The notes: generated from the letters alone by a model not told the origin. Numbered from the stretch's first letter, positions 1 to 13,189 are shown. The stretch is 64,000 nt of DNA from Cladocopium goreaui (GCA_947184155.2 CAMXCT020000248.1:103501-167500), one strand, 5' to 3'. A program made the numbers and translations.

Positions 1-1139
1 GAGCGGCTTGATGCCCAATTTGAGTCTTCGTCCCAGTTGTCCCAGTCCTGCCAGCCATATGTCTCCTTCTGTTTGGGTCGAGTTGGATGTCGAGTGCCCT
101 TCTTCCAAGAGCCCCAACAAATCGCACACTCGACTGCGTACTTCTTGTTGATCCTCCCACAGGGGCATTTCCAAGGGAAGTATGTCTCGTTCGGATCTTC
201 CTCGTCCATGTTCATTGCTTGACTGATTTTTGAAATAAATAAAGCGTCTCGGCTGTGATGTGTACTCAAAATATGCCTGATCTTTCTCAAGGCAGCTTTG
301 GTGAGCGAAACCCAGCCGTGTTTGTGCAAAAACCAGTTGCGCCTTGCCTTGGCCCTCTCTCTCCGTGCCTTCCGGCGAACAGTAGTTTTGAGTTGCGTAA
401 TCCTTAATAAATGTAAAAAGGACCGTGAATCCCAAAAAGATGTGGAGGAAGCTGCACATACAAGAGATGTGGACCAAATCGGCACAAACCCCCGATGATA
501 CGCTCACCGGCAGAAGCGAGAAAAAGCTGATGCGCCAAGAGGAAATGCCAGGGCAAACCAATACGGCAAATACCAGGTTAGTACAGCAGCTAAATCAGTG
601 AAAGTAAATTTGAAGCAAAGTACCCAAGGTCGAATGACAGCAGGGGCAGCACAAAAATTCAATCGGCCAAATAATCAAAATGCAAATGTCCACACAAATT
701 GTAAATAAAGCCAGAAAATGTAACCAAAGCGAATTGTAGGCTTAGTGAAAAGCAGCTACAAAAGCGCAATATCCAAGGTTCCACGACGCAGGAACCCGCG
801 GGCACTCCCGCTAAAGCTATGGCAATACGCCCACCCTGGTCACACGTCGGGGGGCGGCTTTGAGCCACAGCCTTGGTTGTTTGTCAGGGGGAAATAAAAA
901 CCGATCCGTGCCTAGAATCACAAACATGTGGTCACACATCCAAACCGATGGATCAGGTGACTTGTCTCCAGGCCTTGAGTGTGCACAAGTCGCAATTGAG
1001 ACATCCCAGTCTCATACTCGTTGTTCCCCCGATTGAAACAAGATTCGGGCTGCTGGCTGCGTGAAATATCGGATGAACCTGATTGTCGCCACGGCATGTA
1101 CATTTGGAATGAGTTTGTTTCTAGGGTTCAAGGAAGTAG
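1..1139. other. no gene recognised
   Basis: Unique-looking sequence of mixed composition. The short open frames here have no recognisable motif and no splice-supported partner. Nothing else is seen. Confidence 0.5.
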
Positions 1140-1770
1140 GGACAATTTTAGAATAAGGATAAAACTATTCCTCAAATAACCGTAAAATAACCGTAAAACA
1201 ACACTTCAATAACAATAAAATCATTTCAAAATAACAAAAAATAAGAAACCTTGGGTTCATTTTGAAACAACGCCAAAAATTACATCAGCTCAAGGTGTAC
1301 TTTTGGGACCACCAAAAAAACGACACCAAAGTATTCCCACCATGACCCAAATAAAACAACATTTTCACGGAAAATATTAAAGGGCAATTTTTTCTGTTTT
1401 CCCAGACTATTTTGCGAAAATTACCTTCAATCTGTACTACCAAGATATTACCGTCAACTAGGGTACTGTTTTGGGGGAAAAACAGGGCACATTTTCTGGT
1501 GATTTTGCGAGTATTTTGATTGTTATTTTTGGTGAGCGCGAGAGTGAAACTTGAGGAACTGCGCCGCGCCAAAAGTTTTAAGGGTTATTTTTTGAAAATG
1601 CCCTGAACATATATGTTTACGGGTTATTCTTGTTACCCTAATTCTATTTGAAGGTTCATTTTGATTATTGTAAACATGTGTTAAACTGTTAGTTTTTCAC
1701 CTTTAACATATTTTTTAGGATTATTTTAAATTACCCCCAGCACATTTTCAAGGGTTATTTTTACAGGAGG
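1140..1770. repeat. degenerate GGGTTATTTT-type AT-rich repeat
   Basis: The phrase AAGGGTTATTTT and its variants recur irregularly, for example near 1577, 1619 and 1749, in AT-rich DNA. The same phrase is denser at 4985-5225, so the two stretches probably share an origin. No coding signal is seen. Confidence 0.4.
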
Positions 1771-3107
1771 ATGATGGGGGATGAAGGCGTGCACATTGTA
1801 TAAAACCATCCTGTCTGCTGATCTGCTTCCATTTCTGGAGCTTGGATCTATCCCAAACTTTCAAACAAACAATCCAAATTCTAAAAGAGGAAAAAACGGG
1901 TCCAAAACCAAGGAAAAAAACATAACCCCATGTCACCTGTCCAGCTTTTCTTCAGGCCCTCTCCATGGGTCGATTTTTTTTGTTTTCTCGAGGTGTTTGC
2001 CACTGTGTCAATCCAACAATATCAGTTGCTAATTTTTTTGTGTTTTTTGTTTTCCTGTTTCTTGGGTTCCTGGGAGAAATTTTCGCCCTGACAAACATCC
2101 ATTGGCACAGCTTTCAACCCTTCACATTTTATATTGATGTTTTCATTGAGTTACTGATTTTGGCTACTGAACCATCAGAGAAAATTTACCGTAAAAACAA
2201 CTCTATCACCCACCTCTTCAGGCACTCCATTGGACTGATGTTTTATTGGTATGCCGAGGTTTTGGTTCCTCATCTTAAAGGTTTGGTTCGTGTTCTTCAA
2301 ACCTGAAATCACTAAAAGTGATATCTAACATAAAACATATATTTTTAAAAATGGATTGTTTCAGCACCACTTTGTTGTACAAAAAATATGTTTGTCTCAA
2401 AGTGTTTGCTCCTTCAAAAAGGCAAACTTGTATCCCTCACGACAAAATTCCTCTAAAAAAATGTTGTTTTCCTTCGGAAGAAATAGATACTAGTTACTAT
2501 TTTGTAGAATGCCACATTATCTTCTTGGCAACTCTTGCATGCGACAGATACAGCATTTCTTGAAGAAATGTTGGTATTCCTTTGAACAGACATGTTCATT
2601 TTAAATTTTAAAGGTTCAATTTTTCATTGTACAATGTAATAGGTTGAAAGAAACAACATTCTTGTAGTCATGCAATATATCTTGAAAAACACTAGTCTAA
2701 GATGTACTAGTCTTTCGAACAACATGTATGGTTGAAATTGAAATATATATAATATTTTCAACGCAAATCCTTCCCCCTCCCACCAGTCAGACATCACTCC
2801 CACAAAATCAGCAATATGCCATTCAAGGATGCAATACCCCTAGCAGGAAGTGTACAGCCTATAGCTGGAGAATACAACCAATTTTTGTTCAATACAGCCT
2901 ACAGCCCATTATCTCCTTTGAAAGGGGCAGCAATTGTGCAGAGCATGCAATAAATCTTTGAAACATGTGCTTGTATTCACCCCGCTTCGCGTGGGGTGGC
3001 CGCCCACACCGCAGGTTTATTTCGGTCCGTGAGAGGGGCTAGGTGGTGTGGAATATGAGGAGCAGAGCAGCACAGGAGAATTGACATACATAACTGCTGG
3101 GTTCGTG
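1771..3107. other. no gene recognised, AT-rich
   Basis: AT-rich DNA without a supported gene. A 113-residue frame at 1965-2306 is rich in Phe and Leu because of T-runs and shows no family motif, so it is not called. Confidence 0.45.
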
Positions 3108-3450
3108 AATATTTTTCACTTTTCCCCCCCGTGGAGGCTTCCCAAGCTAGGGAATTTTCGCTTTTCCCCCCCGTGGGGGCTTCCCAAGCGAGGGAATGTT
3201 CACTTTTCCCCCCCGTGGGGGCTTCCCAAGCGAGGGAATTTTCACTTTTCCCCCGTGGGGGCTTCCCAAGCTAAGAATTTTCACTTTCCCCCCCGTGGGG
3301 GCTCCCCAAGCTAGGGAATTTTCACTTTTCCGCCCCGTGGGGGCTTCCCAAGCTAGGGAATTTTCACTTTTCCCCGCCGTGACAGCTTCCCAAGCTATGG
3401 AATTTTCACTTTTCCCTCCCTTGGAGGCTCTCCAAGCTGCGGAATTTCAA
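3108..3450. repeat. minisatellite, 40-42 bp unit, 8 copies
   Basis: The phrase CTTCCCAAGC recurs at about 3138, 3180, 3222, 3262, 3302, 3344, 3386 and 3428, giving spacings of 40 or 42 bp. Each unit also carries a C-run followed by GTGGGGG and GGAATTTTCACTTTT. Overlapping open frames in this stretch come from the repeat. Confidence 0.9.
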
Positions 3451-3489
3451 ATAGCTAGACAACGACGCCTAGATAGTCCCCCAAATCCC

Positions 3490-3990
3490 GTGTTCTTTGA
3501 ATGTGTTTCCATGTTTTTGCAATGGTTTCCTTCAAAGCACGGTACTTTACACTTTTGTCGCCATAAAACCGGTCGAAAACATCATGTTCGACAATGCTTC
3601 CAATTCCCTTATCTCCCCAACCGTTGAAAATACCGCTATTTACAGTGTTTTCTTCAATTTTTCCATGTTCCAATGCCGGTAGCCAACTCCAACATATATA
3701 TAAGAAATCCTTCCAAAACATTGTTTTTGACAGTGTTTTTCCAATGTTTCCAGTCAAACAGACGGTAATTTACACGTTTTTTGCCATAAAGGCAGTAAAT
3801 CCTTCCAAAACATTGCTTTTGACAGTGTTTTTGTAATGCTTCCAGTCAAGCATACGGTAATTTACACGTTTTTTGCTATAACGTCAGTCCAAAACACTTG
3901 TTTTTGCAGTGTTTTCAATGCTCTGGCATCCAAAAACCCTGCAAAATCTTGCTATGTACAATGTTTTTTTCATTTTTGGCCGTTTTTCCA
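3490..3990. repeat. imperfect repeat of about 92-110 bp
   Basis: The phrases CGGTAATTTACACG, TTGCCATAAA and TTTGACAGTGTTTTT recur in the same order. Two clear copies start near 3762 and 3854, with a diverged copy near 3539. The units are too diverged for a precise consensus by eye. Confidence 0.65.
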
Positions 3991-6606
3991 TTGCCGGAAA
4001 GCTACCAAAATGACCCAAAATTCCATTTCAATACCCTCTTGCGCTCAGACACCCAAAAATCCTCGAAAAATGTCGAAAACACCACCGAATTTTGGTCTCG
4101 GTGCGAAACCGTTTTTGGGCCCCCCCCAGCTAAAGCTGATATAGCGACTGCTATATTAACAAATGTGATTGAGCATTTAGTGTAGCTGTTTGCCCCCCAA
4201 TAAGCACGCCTTCACCGCCAAAGCGGTGTGGGCGGATTTTTACACTTTCACAAAGGTACAGTACACAATTCAGTGCAGAAAGCAGGGGTGTTTTCAAGAT
4301 GCATGATCTTCTCCAAAAATACTTGTTCAAGATACAACAGTCTTTTCAGGAAGTGCATTTCTAAAGTTTCAGTTGCGTTTTCACGCACAAAGCGTATTGT
4401 TTCCCTGCAAGTGTGTTACTGTTTTTCAGCAAGGCAACGCTTTTAAGGCAAAATATAGACTATAGATGATGCCTGGAAAAGGTCTAGATTCAATCGTAGT
4501 TAAACCATCTTTTGAAGAAGTGCATGTTCAATCTGGACATGTTCTTTTGTGAAAAGCACTCATGAACAGCATGAAAGGATGCACAACACTTTTCAGAAAA
4601 TGCAGAATTTGCAGCTGGAAACTGCACTCATGTCTGTTCAATATCAAATACATATTTTTCGAGAAACATAAACTATTGTGAAAAAAAAACAATAAATTTG
4701 TCAAATAGTGTGTGTATATATATATAGTTGTATATGGTAATATGTACAACAATATAATGCATAATTAATTGCAGGCATCAAAATCATTGTATATAGACAT
4801 GTTTTTTTTTTTCCAAAATGTTAAACAAAAAAACACATTCTTGGAAGGAGACAACATCTCTGCAAAAAATGTAGTATTCTGGACAGTCGTGATTTGTGGC
4901 TTCATGTGTAAACCATTTCGATACCTCGAAAAAACTGCAAAATCAATACTTTCACCACTCCACCCCCCACGGTAGTCCGCTCTCTATTTTTATTTCCCTT
5001 AAACTGTATTTTTACTACCCCTAAGGTGTACTTTTAGGGGTTAAATTTATTACCCTGAACATATTTTTAAGGGTTCTTTTTCATTTCCCTAAGGTATATT
5101 TTTGTTACCCTCAAGGTGTATTTTTAAATGGATATTTTTTTTTTATAACCCTTAGCAAATGTTTAAGGGTTGTTTTTATTACCCTTAAAGTGTATGTTTA
5201 AGGGTTATTTTTGGATAAACAATTACTGTTAGAGGATATCCTTAATGTATGTGACTGCATGTGTGTATGTGTGTATGTGTGTATGTGTGTATATGTGCAT
5301 ATGTGTAACTGTGTGTAATTGTATGGGTATACGCGTATATTATTTGTATGACTTCATGTGGATGTCTATATGGCAGTGTGTCAAAACCTTGTACCCCTGG
5401 TGAACATCAAAATAGCTGGTAAATGGATGTTCATTCCCCTAAAAATGGTAATAATAGGTATTGATCCATAGCCATATGTGTGCGGCTGACATGTCCACAA
5501 TGTCCAACATACGAGGAGAGACGGCAACACGAATGCTGGATTGCGTTTGATACCAGTAAGTAAATTTACAATGCCAAAACTGGAATAAAACAAATAAAAA
5601 CATTGGTTTGCTCTTAGGCAGTTTTGTGTTTGCAAACGTTTGTTTTTAAATGTGCGTTCGTGGGTATGCGCATATTATATGCGCGTTTATGTGAATGTGG
5701 GTATACGCGGATTGTTTTTCCTTATCCTTGAACCTTGAACTTGAAACTGTCACTGCTGTTGGGTTAGAAAATTCGTTAATTCTCGAACAACAGCTGTGAT
5801 GGGGCAACATCCAGGTCATCTAATGTTGCCGCTCATGACACACCAGTGGGCATGCAGAAAAAATGTTTTCACATTGTGGGTGGATCAACGTGATTTGAAC
5901 TTATGCGAACCTCCTTGAAGCGTCATTCGAGTTTGGGTGGATAAGGGGTTGGTAAATGGTTGCCGCAACAGTTCCATTTTTTTGCATTCTTCGCATCATC
6001 CTATCCAATGACTAGGTCATCACATAAGTAGACGCCGCATGATGTGTTTCTGCACAACGTTTCACTGAATCTTTGTCCGTTCGACATGAACCAGCAAAAA
6101 GGACTTGTTGTAGTCACCTCAAATTTCACATCAAACTCGGCAAACAAAACATAGCCGGAACAAACAGCAAAGCAATGACCCCGGGCGTTTGAAAATACAT
6201 CAAGTCAGAACATGTCAAAACATGGTGTTTTTCTCTATGCTGACAGTACCAGGTGTGTTTTGTTTTTTTCTTTTTAATGTTTGGCCGTCAATGGCAATGG
6301 GTTGAATGAACTATAAAACACTTGTCAAAAATCACATTTCCATCTTATGACAAAACCCTTTGGAACCTGGACATGTGCATGTCACAAATGTCTCTGCATG
6401 TTTTGTCCATCTCTGCACGTCCATATTCGACACTCTTTCTCAGAAACGGGTTGATCACAAATTGTAAGACATATTTCCTATCCACAAGAACAACAACTAG
6501 AAATACACATTTTCAACAGTAACAGCACCTGAACAATGGTATAAATAAATATATATATATATATCCATTCATTCAATTTCTGGCCATTAGGGCATTTGCG
6601 TGCCAA
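3991..6606. other. gene-free stretch with small repeats
   Basis: Apart from the GGGTTATTTT block at 4985-5225 and a GTGTGTAT microsatellite near 5255-5330, this stretch is AT-rich and shows no supported gene. It is the upstream flank of the 318-residue gene. A short TA run sits at about 6545-6563, roughly 45 bp before that gene's ATG. Confidence 0.45.
4985..5225. repeat. GGGTTATTTT / TTACCCTT palindromic repeat
   Basis: Alternating TTACCCTTAA and TTAAGGGTTATTTTT phrases make short inverted repeats. It is the densest block of a motif also scattered at 1140-1770. Confidence 0.6.
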
Positions 6607-7563
6607 ATGTATTCCACAAAAGGACGCCGACTCCGGCAGTTTGCAACAGTGTTGGCTGCCACGCAGGTGCGTCAACTGTTGCCGAGCACTTCAGCTGTCC
6701 CAACATTGGCACAGCGCGTGAACAACGCACGGAAGTTACGTGAAGTTTATCGACCAGGGTTTGCTTTCCCAGCTTGGAGTGTGGATGACTTGCAAAGCGG
6801 TAAACTCGAAGAACTCGCCCAAACGGTCTCTGTGTATTACCCCATGGATGCAGATTTGATGGAAGTGGAGGAACTAGTTAAACAGCGGGAACCTGTGAAC
6901 ATTGCGATGAGACGATTGTATGATGAGGGCAGAATGAAGGAGTATTTTGGTTACAACAGAGGTGCTTACGATCGAAGTTCCCCAGAAAGGTTGATGCCAA
7001 ATATTGCAATCTACTGCAAGACTCCAATGCAATTCGGAAATCAGCGGGAAGAGGTTCATGTGGTCAATGTGATAGGATTTGCGTTTGATTCTCCCCAACA
7101 ACCAGATTATCAACATTTTCGCCATAAAGGAGGAATCCGAGATCTGATTCAAAAGATGAACCAGATGTGGGAATATGTGTTCTTTTGTGCACGAAACAAA
7201 GAGTTGGATCGCGTTTACTTGCCAAACGTTGGTGGTGGTGCGTTCTTTGCGGGTTTGCGGGAGCACTGTAACTATGAATGGCTGAAACGTGAGTCTTTGG
7301 AGCCGGTCCGGCAAAGATATCCGGATATTGAGGTTTTTGACTTACCTCACATCCCTGCTTGGGTCTTTTCTGATGGACGGTCGTCTCTGAAGTGCAGTTT
7401 GCTTGTGAATGCCTGGGACCCTTGGAGCATGGTGGGAAATGGCAATGAGGGTGACAATAGCCTGGATGGATTTTTTGGCAGGTGCACTGCCATGGCATTG
7501 TTGTGTTGGCCCCTGACAAATCCATATATGTCCTACCAAAAAGTACCTGCTATGTCGGCTTGA
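6607..7563 (+). CDS. single-exon 318-aa protein, possible macrodomain-like (MavL/DUF4804-type) protein
   Basis: An uninterrupted ATG-to-TGA frame of 318 codons with normal amino-acid composition, in a region otherwise free of long frames. The N-terminal third (about 1-110) is helical and charged with no motif I know. The C-terminal half has ordered signatures: VNVIGFAFDS with QPDY (about 152-168), then YLPNVGGGAFFAGL (about 204-217), then NAWDPWSMVGNGN followed by DNSLDGFFGR (about 268-293) and LCWPLTNPYM near the end. The GGGAF and GNGNxxDxSLDG elements recall ADP-ribose-binding loops of macrodomains, and the whole reminds me of the DUF4804/MavL group. That family link is from memory and unproven. 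No signal peptide or membrane helix is evident. It lacks introns, unlike the channel genes in this window, so a retrocopy or transferred origin is possible. I am confident it is a gene; the function is tentative. Confidence 0.8.
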   Translation: MYSTKGRRLRQFATVLAATQVRQLLPSTSAVPTLAQRVNNARKLREVYRPGFAFPAWSVDDLQSGKLEELAQTVSVYYPMDADLMEVEELVKQREPVNIAMRRLYDEGRMKEYFGYNRGAYDRSSPERLMPNIAIYCKTPMQFGNQREEVHVVNVIGFAFDSPQQPDYQHFRHKGGIRDLIQKMNQMWEYVFFCARNKELDRVYLPNVGGGAFFAGLREHCNYEWLKRESLEPVRQRYPDIEVFDLPHIPAWVFSDGRSSLKCSLLVNAWDPWSMVGNGNEGDNSLDGFFGRCTAMALLCWPLTNPYMSYQKVPAMSA

Positions 7564-9505
7564 GACAAGAAATAGTTTGAAAGGTGCCTTCAAAGTGTGT
7601 CAGAGGAACTGTTCGACCCCATTTTGTACTCTACACTTCTTGGTGAACAACTTGCGCCTTTTTGAAATCCAATGGCTCCACTCCTGACGTGGCATTTGCA
7701 TTTCACTGGACTTCTGGATAAGGAGGAATTCTGCATGCCGTGTCACCAGAGTGAGACTGGCAGCCTGACCCAACACCCAAAATGTTGCACAAGGATTTTT
7801 GAGGTGGAGCTGCAGCACAAAGGAAGAAATTTTGGCTTTGACAAAGCTGGAACAGATGTCATGGTTTGTTGGACTAATACTGATGAAATTTGTTTCTTTG
7901 TACTCGCAACAATTTTTTTTCTCCTTTTGTGCTGGTATTTTACATGTACAAACACACATGCATACGTAGCCGAATTCTCAGCAGCATTCTATAAGCTTGA
8001 CTGACCCAGTCCCCCAGTTTACCAAGGGATTTTGTAATCAGGATAGATGCCTTCTTCAAAGTAGCAAGGTGTAGTTGTGAACTTCCGAACTTGATTTCCC
8101 AGCTGCAGATGTTTAGACTTCAATACGAGAGAAGCACGCCAGCTTTTCCGTTTCGGGTTGCTCTCATGGGCGTGACGGATGTCGAAGGAGCCTTGGGTGA
8201 CTCAAGGGGCAACTCGGCGAAGCAAAAATCTGCAACTCTTTTCTACATCTGGTGGCTCCAGGTAGGTAGATAATCAAAACATGCATATGGGACTTATGGG
8301 ACACCTTTTTATACATTCACCGCGCTTCGCTTGAAAGTGCCACCAACACTCAGCAGCAGGAAGGAACAGGAGTAGGGCCCAATGATGCCCATGAAGGGAG
8401 TAAAAGGAGGAAGAGGAGCTAGTGGGTGAAGTTCCTCCTTGTACATATATACAGGTGTTGTGGAATTTCAGGGGCAAACAAGGAGGAAGCGGATCATGTT
8501 GGCAGAGAAACGTAGAGACACTATGCTGAGCCTGGAAGGTGTTGCGCTGGATGGAATGAGAGCTTATATGTACAAGTAGCGCAAGTAGGAATGGACTCGA
8601 AGTAGTTGCAGCAGTAAGACCACCGAGGAGAGACAGTCACACAAGATGCAGTATGAGCCTGACATAGAATTCAAAATAAATTGGAATTATCATTAGCATT
8701 GTGGCCGGAAACAGAAGCACCTTAGCGTCGAGGTCAGATGTGGTCAACAAGGCTGAACAACTCAGAATCACGCTGAGTTCATTCACAAACCAAGAGGCTG
8801 ACGTAACAAAACTCAAAAGTTGCACAGCTGAGTCCTCTACCTTGTGCAGCGCATAGCTTTGAGTTGTTGATTGTGGAAACAAAAAACGCTTTACAGCCCC
8901 TACCATTCGCCTCCTCCTGGTTGCTGCACAAGGCATGGCCTCCAAGAAAAGTTCAGCAAAAATCATGCAGGGAAGGCGCTGGCAAGGTCTTGTCTATGAT
9001 GCGCTGCTTTGATGCTGACAGAGCGCTGCGCACGCAGTTCTACGATTTTTTCGCCCTTCCAGAAATTGCTAAATCAAAAAGAGATTCGGAAAGGCATAAG
9101 GCTTTATTGCAGACAAATCGCATTTTAACAAGCTGCGGGACAAATGTTGGTAGTTACATGTCATCCTGCACCCCTACCTGCAGGGTCACGACCATTTGCA
9201 ATGTACTTCCCATTCCTAAACTACAATAGTCAACAGTGTCAACATGTAAAAGCATTGTAATGCGCAGTGTTTCTAGGAATCACAGAAATCAAACATCGCA
9301 AGATATGCAAAACAAAAACGGTGTTGGGTCCCATGTAGGTTTAGCCCACCTTCACGTCCGTTGCAAACGTGGACTTGGGAACATGTTTTTTTTCATGCCT
9401 TTTCGATATTTTTCTCAACAATGGGATCGTTGGGTCCGTTTTTCCCCAGTAGCGATAGCTTGGGGTTGTTGCCTCTAAAGGCGGATGGGCGCCGTCGGGT
9501 TCCCG
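7564..9505. other. no gene recognised
   Basis: Mixed-composition DNA. Frames of 110 codons at 7672-8004 and 121 codons at 8864-9229 have no recognisable domain and could be chance. The 3' untranslated region of the upstream gene presumably lies in the first few hundred bases, but no signal marks its end. Confidence 0.45.
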
Positions 9506-9990
9506 GCGGTGTCTCGGTGGTGGTCTCGGTGTCTCGGTGGTGTCTCGGTGGTGTCTCGGTGGTGTCTCGGTGGTGTCTCGGTGGTGTCTCGGTGGTGTCT
9601 CGGTGGTGTCTCGGTGGTGTCTCGGTGGTGTCTCGGTTGTCTGTAGTTGGTGTCTCTAGATGGTGTCTCGGTGGTGTCTTGGTGGTGTCTCGGTTGTCTC
9701 TTGGTGGTGTGTCGCTGGTGTCTCTAGGTGGTGTCTTGGTGGTGTCTAGATGGTGTCTCGGTGGTGTCTTGGTGGTGTCTCGGTTGTCTCTTGGTGGTGT
9801 GTCGCTGGTGTCTCTAGGTGGTGTCTTGGTGGTGTCTTGGTGGTGTCTTGGTGGTGTCTTGGTGGTGTCTTGGTGGTGTCTTGGTGGTGTCTTGGTGGTG
9901 TCTCGGTTGTCTCTTGGTGGTGTGTCGCTGGTGTCTCTAGATGGTGTCTCGGTGGTGTCTTGGTGGTGTCTCAGCGGCTTCCATGCTGAT
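9506..9990. repeat. 11-bp minisatellite (TCTCGGTGGTG)n
   Basis: A near-perfect array of an 11-bp unit with TCTTGGTGGTG and TCTCGGTTGTC variants. The variants recur in longer blocks, suggesting a higher-order duplication. The 213-residue frame across it is a by-product. A weaker relative of the unit reappears near 13610-13810. Confidence 0.92.
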
Positions 9991-10179
9991 ACAAGGTGTT
10001 GACTGTGTCTTGGTCGTATCTTGGTGGCGTCGTGTTGGTGTGTCGGGGCGGTTGTGTTGGTGGTCCATGGTTGTGTCTCTGTGGTGTTTCTTGATTGGTC
10101 GCGCCACGCACCAGGTAGTCTTCAACGGTTGTATGCTGTTGTCCATCATGATTGCTGAAGATGACGGTGCTAATGCGGA

Positions 10180-10560
10180 GGAGGAGGAGGATGATGGTGA
10201 TGATGATGGAGTTGGTGGTATTGATGAACATGATGGTGACTGTACTGAAATGGTGATGATGGTGATGGTGGTGGTGGTGGTGATGATGATGATCTGGAGT
10301 GATGGTGATGATGATGATGGTGGTGATGATGATGATGATGGTGATGGTGATGGTGGTGATGATGATGATGATGATGATTAAGATGATTAAGATGATTAAT
10401 ATGATGAATATGATGAAGATGATGAAGATGATGAAGATGATGAAGATGATGAAGATGATGAATATGATGGTGATGGTGAGGATGATGATGATGATGGTGG
10501 TGATGGTGATGGTGATGGTGATGGTGATGGTGATGATGAGTATGGTGATGATACCGACGA
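10180..10560. repeat. GAT/ATG trinucleotide microsatellite
   Basis: Nearly continuous GATGAT/GATGGT/AAGATGATG. Met-rich and Ser-rich frames on either strand are artefacts of the triplet. A second array of the same class lies at 13190-13465. Confidence 0.92.
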
Positions 10561-10929
10561 CGCTGACGATGACGATGACGACGACGTTGATGACGACGAC
10601 CTTGCGTTTGCAGGTTTGGGTTGAAGCGTGGGGAGGGATGGATGTTGACGTATGTTAGGAAGTAACATACTTATATAATTGCTATGATGCTTCTACCGAA
10701 GCAACTGCGAACATTCCTTCGTGCCATGGAGCAACCAGGGCAGTGGGCTGCTCACTTCACCACAGGAGTTGACATACCTGCTGCATGCTACACTTGCACC
10801 GAGACCCTCTCGCACAAATTTATCAAAGCAAAATGGTACTAGAATAGAAAACCAACAGGAAAGAAGGACATAATCTCTACAAGAAATAATCTCTACAGGA
10901 GGAAGGGAAAGAAGGAAGCTCCAAAATGC

Positions 10930-11570
10930 TGTGAGCACTTTCCAATTTACACATGTTACTTTCAGAGAGTGACAGGTCCCAAGAAATTTGCAAGCGTTGG
11001 TTTCAAAAAGTGGCAAAGACCGTGCAGTTTAAAGGTTTTAGCCGCAACACGCTGCAAACACCATGCCACCAGATGATAATTTCAAGATATTGCGAGCACC
11101 GTCCACTTGCAGGTTTGAGCTTCAGAAAGTCGGAAAAAGCAACCAATTTACAGGCGTCAATTTCAAAATGCTGCGCTTGCCATGCGATTTACCAATGATA
11201 GCTCCAAAATACTGCAAAGATCTTGCGATGCACTAAATTTTGCCCCAGTATGCCGCACATACTGTGCAAGTAATAGTTTTTGATTTCTAAATGTTGCAAG
11301 CATTCTACAGTGTACAGTCTTTTTTGCTTCAGAGCGCTGTGAAATCACAACATAGTTTACAGATATGATTCCAAACCTTGCAAATACCATGCAGTTTGCA
11401 GATGTTAGCTTCGCACTGCTGCTAAAAGATTGTCCGATGGCAAAGCTCCGTGCAATGAATTGATGTTGCATCATGCCAGGCAGTGTACATGTGCTAGCTG
11501 CAAAATGCTGCAAATACCGAGGAATTTTGCGGCAAATATTACGCGGCTTAGAGATTGTAGCAGCAAACGA
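10930..11570. repeat. degenerate repeat of roughly 60 bp
   Basis: Phrases such as TGCAAACACCATGC, TTTCAAAATGCTGC and GTTTGCAG return about every 50-70 bp with heavy divergence. It looks like an old tandem array. No coding motif is seen. Confidence 0.5.
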
Positions 11571-11579
11571 CCAACATAT

Positions 11580-12620
11580 TATACACAGATACTTTCACAT
11601 AGAGGTGCTTTCACAAAGACATGTTTTTACACAGACATTTGCGCATACGCATGCTTTTACCGAGAGATAGTTTTACACAGGTGTTTTTAGGCAGGGATGC
11701 TTTTACACAAAAAATACACACAGACGCCCGGGTACTTCTACACACAGATGCCCTCACACAGCGGTGCTGTTACAGAATGCTTGTACACGCACGAGCTTTT
11801 ACACAGGGCTTCTTTTGACACAAAGATCGCAAAGTAGCCTTTACACACACAAGCTTTTACATTAAATACCTTACGCAGAGATGTTTTTACACAGGAATCT
11901 ATTTGTACAAGAGCGTTTCTTTACACACATACATGTACGAATCAGGTTTCCATCCACTATGTTTTTACAGAGAGATGCTTTTACATACAAGTGCTTCTAT
12001 ACAGGGAGGGGCCTTCACATAGAGATGGTTTTACGTAGAGAGATGATTTTACAAAGGGATGCTTCTACTTACAGGTGCTCTTACACAGAGATATTTTCAA
12101 CACAGAGATGCTTTTACACACGGGTGCTTTAAGATACAAATAAACACTTTTTACACAGAAATGATTTTGCCAAGAGAAACTTTTAGACGCAGGCGAGTTT
12201 ACACGCAGTTGCCTTTACACAGAGATGCTTTTACACAGGTGTTTTTACACGCTGACACGTCTACACAGTGCTTTTACGCACACGTTCTTTTACGCAGAGA
12301 TTCCTTTACACGCAAGCACTTTTACACAGAGACACTTTGACACAGTGGCAGGCGTGTTTAGATGCAAATACTTTTACGCGGTGATGTTTATTTTGTGCGC
12401 GTTTTCTTTTACATACACGCATGCTCTTTCACATGGATGCTTTTAATCACGCATGCTTTTACACAGAAATATTTTTACACAGAGACACCTTTACACAGAG
12501 ATGCCCTTGCACAGGGATGCTTTCCCACACAGACACGACTTTTAACACGCAACGACTTTTACAGAGAGATGATTTTACATTGAGCAACTTTACACACAGA
12601 TGCCAAAACAAACAGAGGCG
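11580..12620. repeat. diverged 16-bp repeat array, inverted orientation (CTTTTACACAGAGATG)
   Basis: About 1 kb of degenerate CTTTTACACAGAGATG-like units. This is the reverse complement of the CTTCTGTGTGTAAAAG repeat seen at 23398-23872 and 30796-31745. It is the oldest-looking of the three arrays. Cys/Phe/Thr-rich frames here are repeat shadows. Confidence 0.85.
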
Positions 12621-13185
12621 CTGTTACAAAGGAATGTGTTTGCACGACGAGCTTTTACCTATGGGCATTACTGCGGCATGATTTCCGACGGCGGACACGC
12701 ATATGGCGCAAAAGAGTTCAGCAAACACAGTTTCACCACAGCTGTTGAGGTTCGAGACGCATTTTGTGGGAAAGGGTTGGCCCAGCGCAAGCCCACATTG
12801 CAATTTGACCTCAGTGTATGACGATCGACACTTCGTGCGAGAGGCTTGCGTTTCGCGGACATCAATCCATGCCGCCCTGGCGCTCTAAGAAAAATAGAAA
12901 ACATCAAGATAAGAAATTGATCTCACATCTGCCACTTTGCACCTGTGTATATCCACTTCTCGGTGTTTTTAAAAAAATCGATCTCCACCTGCATCTCTAT
13001 ATCTTTCGCAATACACCTGCATATATTCGCTTGGTAGCTGTGTTCAGGAAGATTCTGTGAACCTGCACCTATGCATCTGCACCTAAATGCCTGTCAGTAA
13101 GATTGAAACCTGCATCCACGCTTGTGTAAAAAAATGGTTTGAAAGATGTATTTAAGAATATGATTTTGTAGATGTACTAAAGTGA
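12621..13185. other. gene-free stretch with one inverted copy of the 72-bp repeat
   Basis: Around 12746-12785 the reverse complement reads CAACCCTTTCCCACAAAATG, close to the CAACCCTTTCGCACGAAATG core of the 72-bp repeat that flanks the LINE at 15.9-23.2 kb. Nothing else is recognised. Confidence 0.45.
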
Positions 13186-13189
13186 GGAT

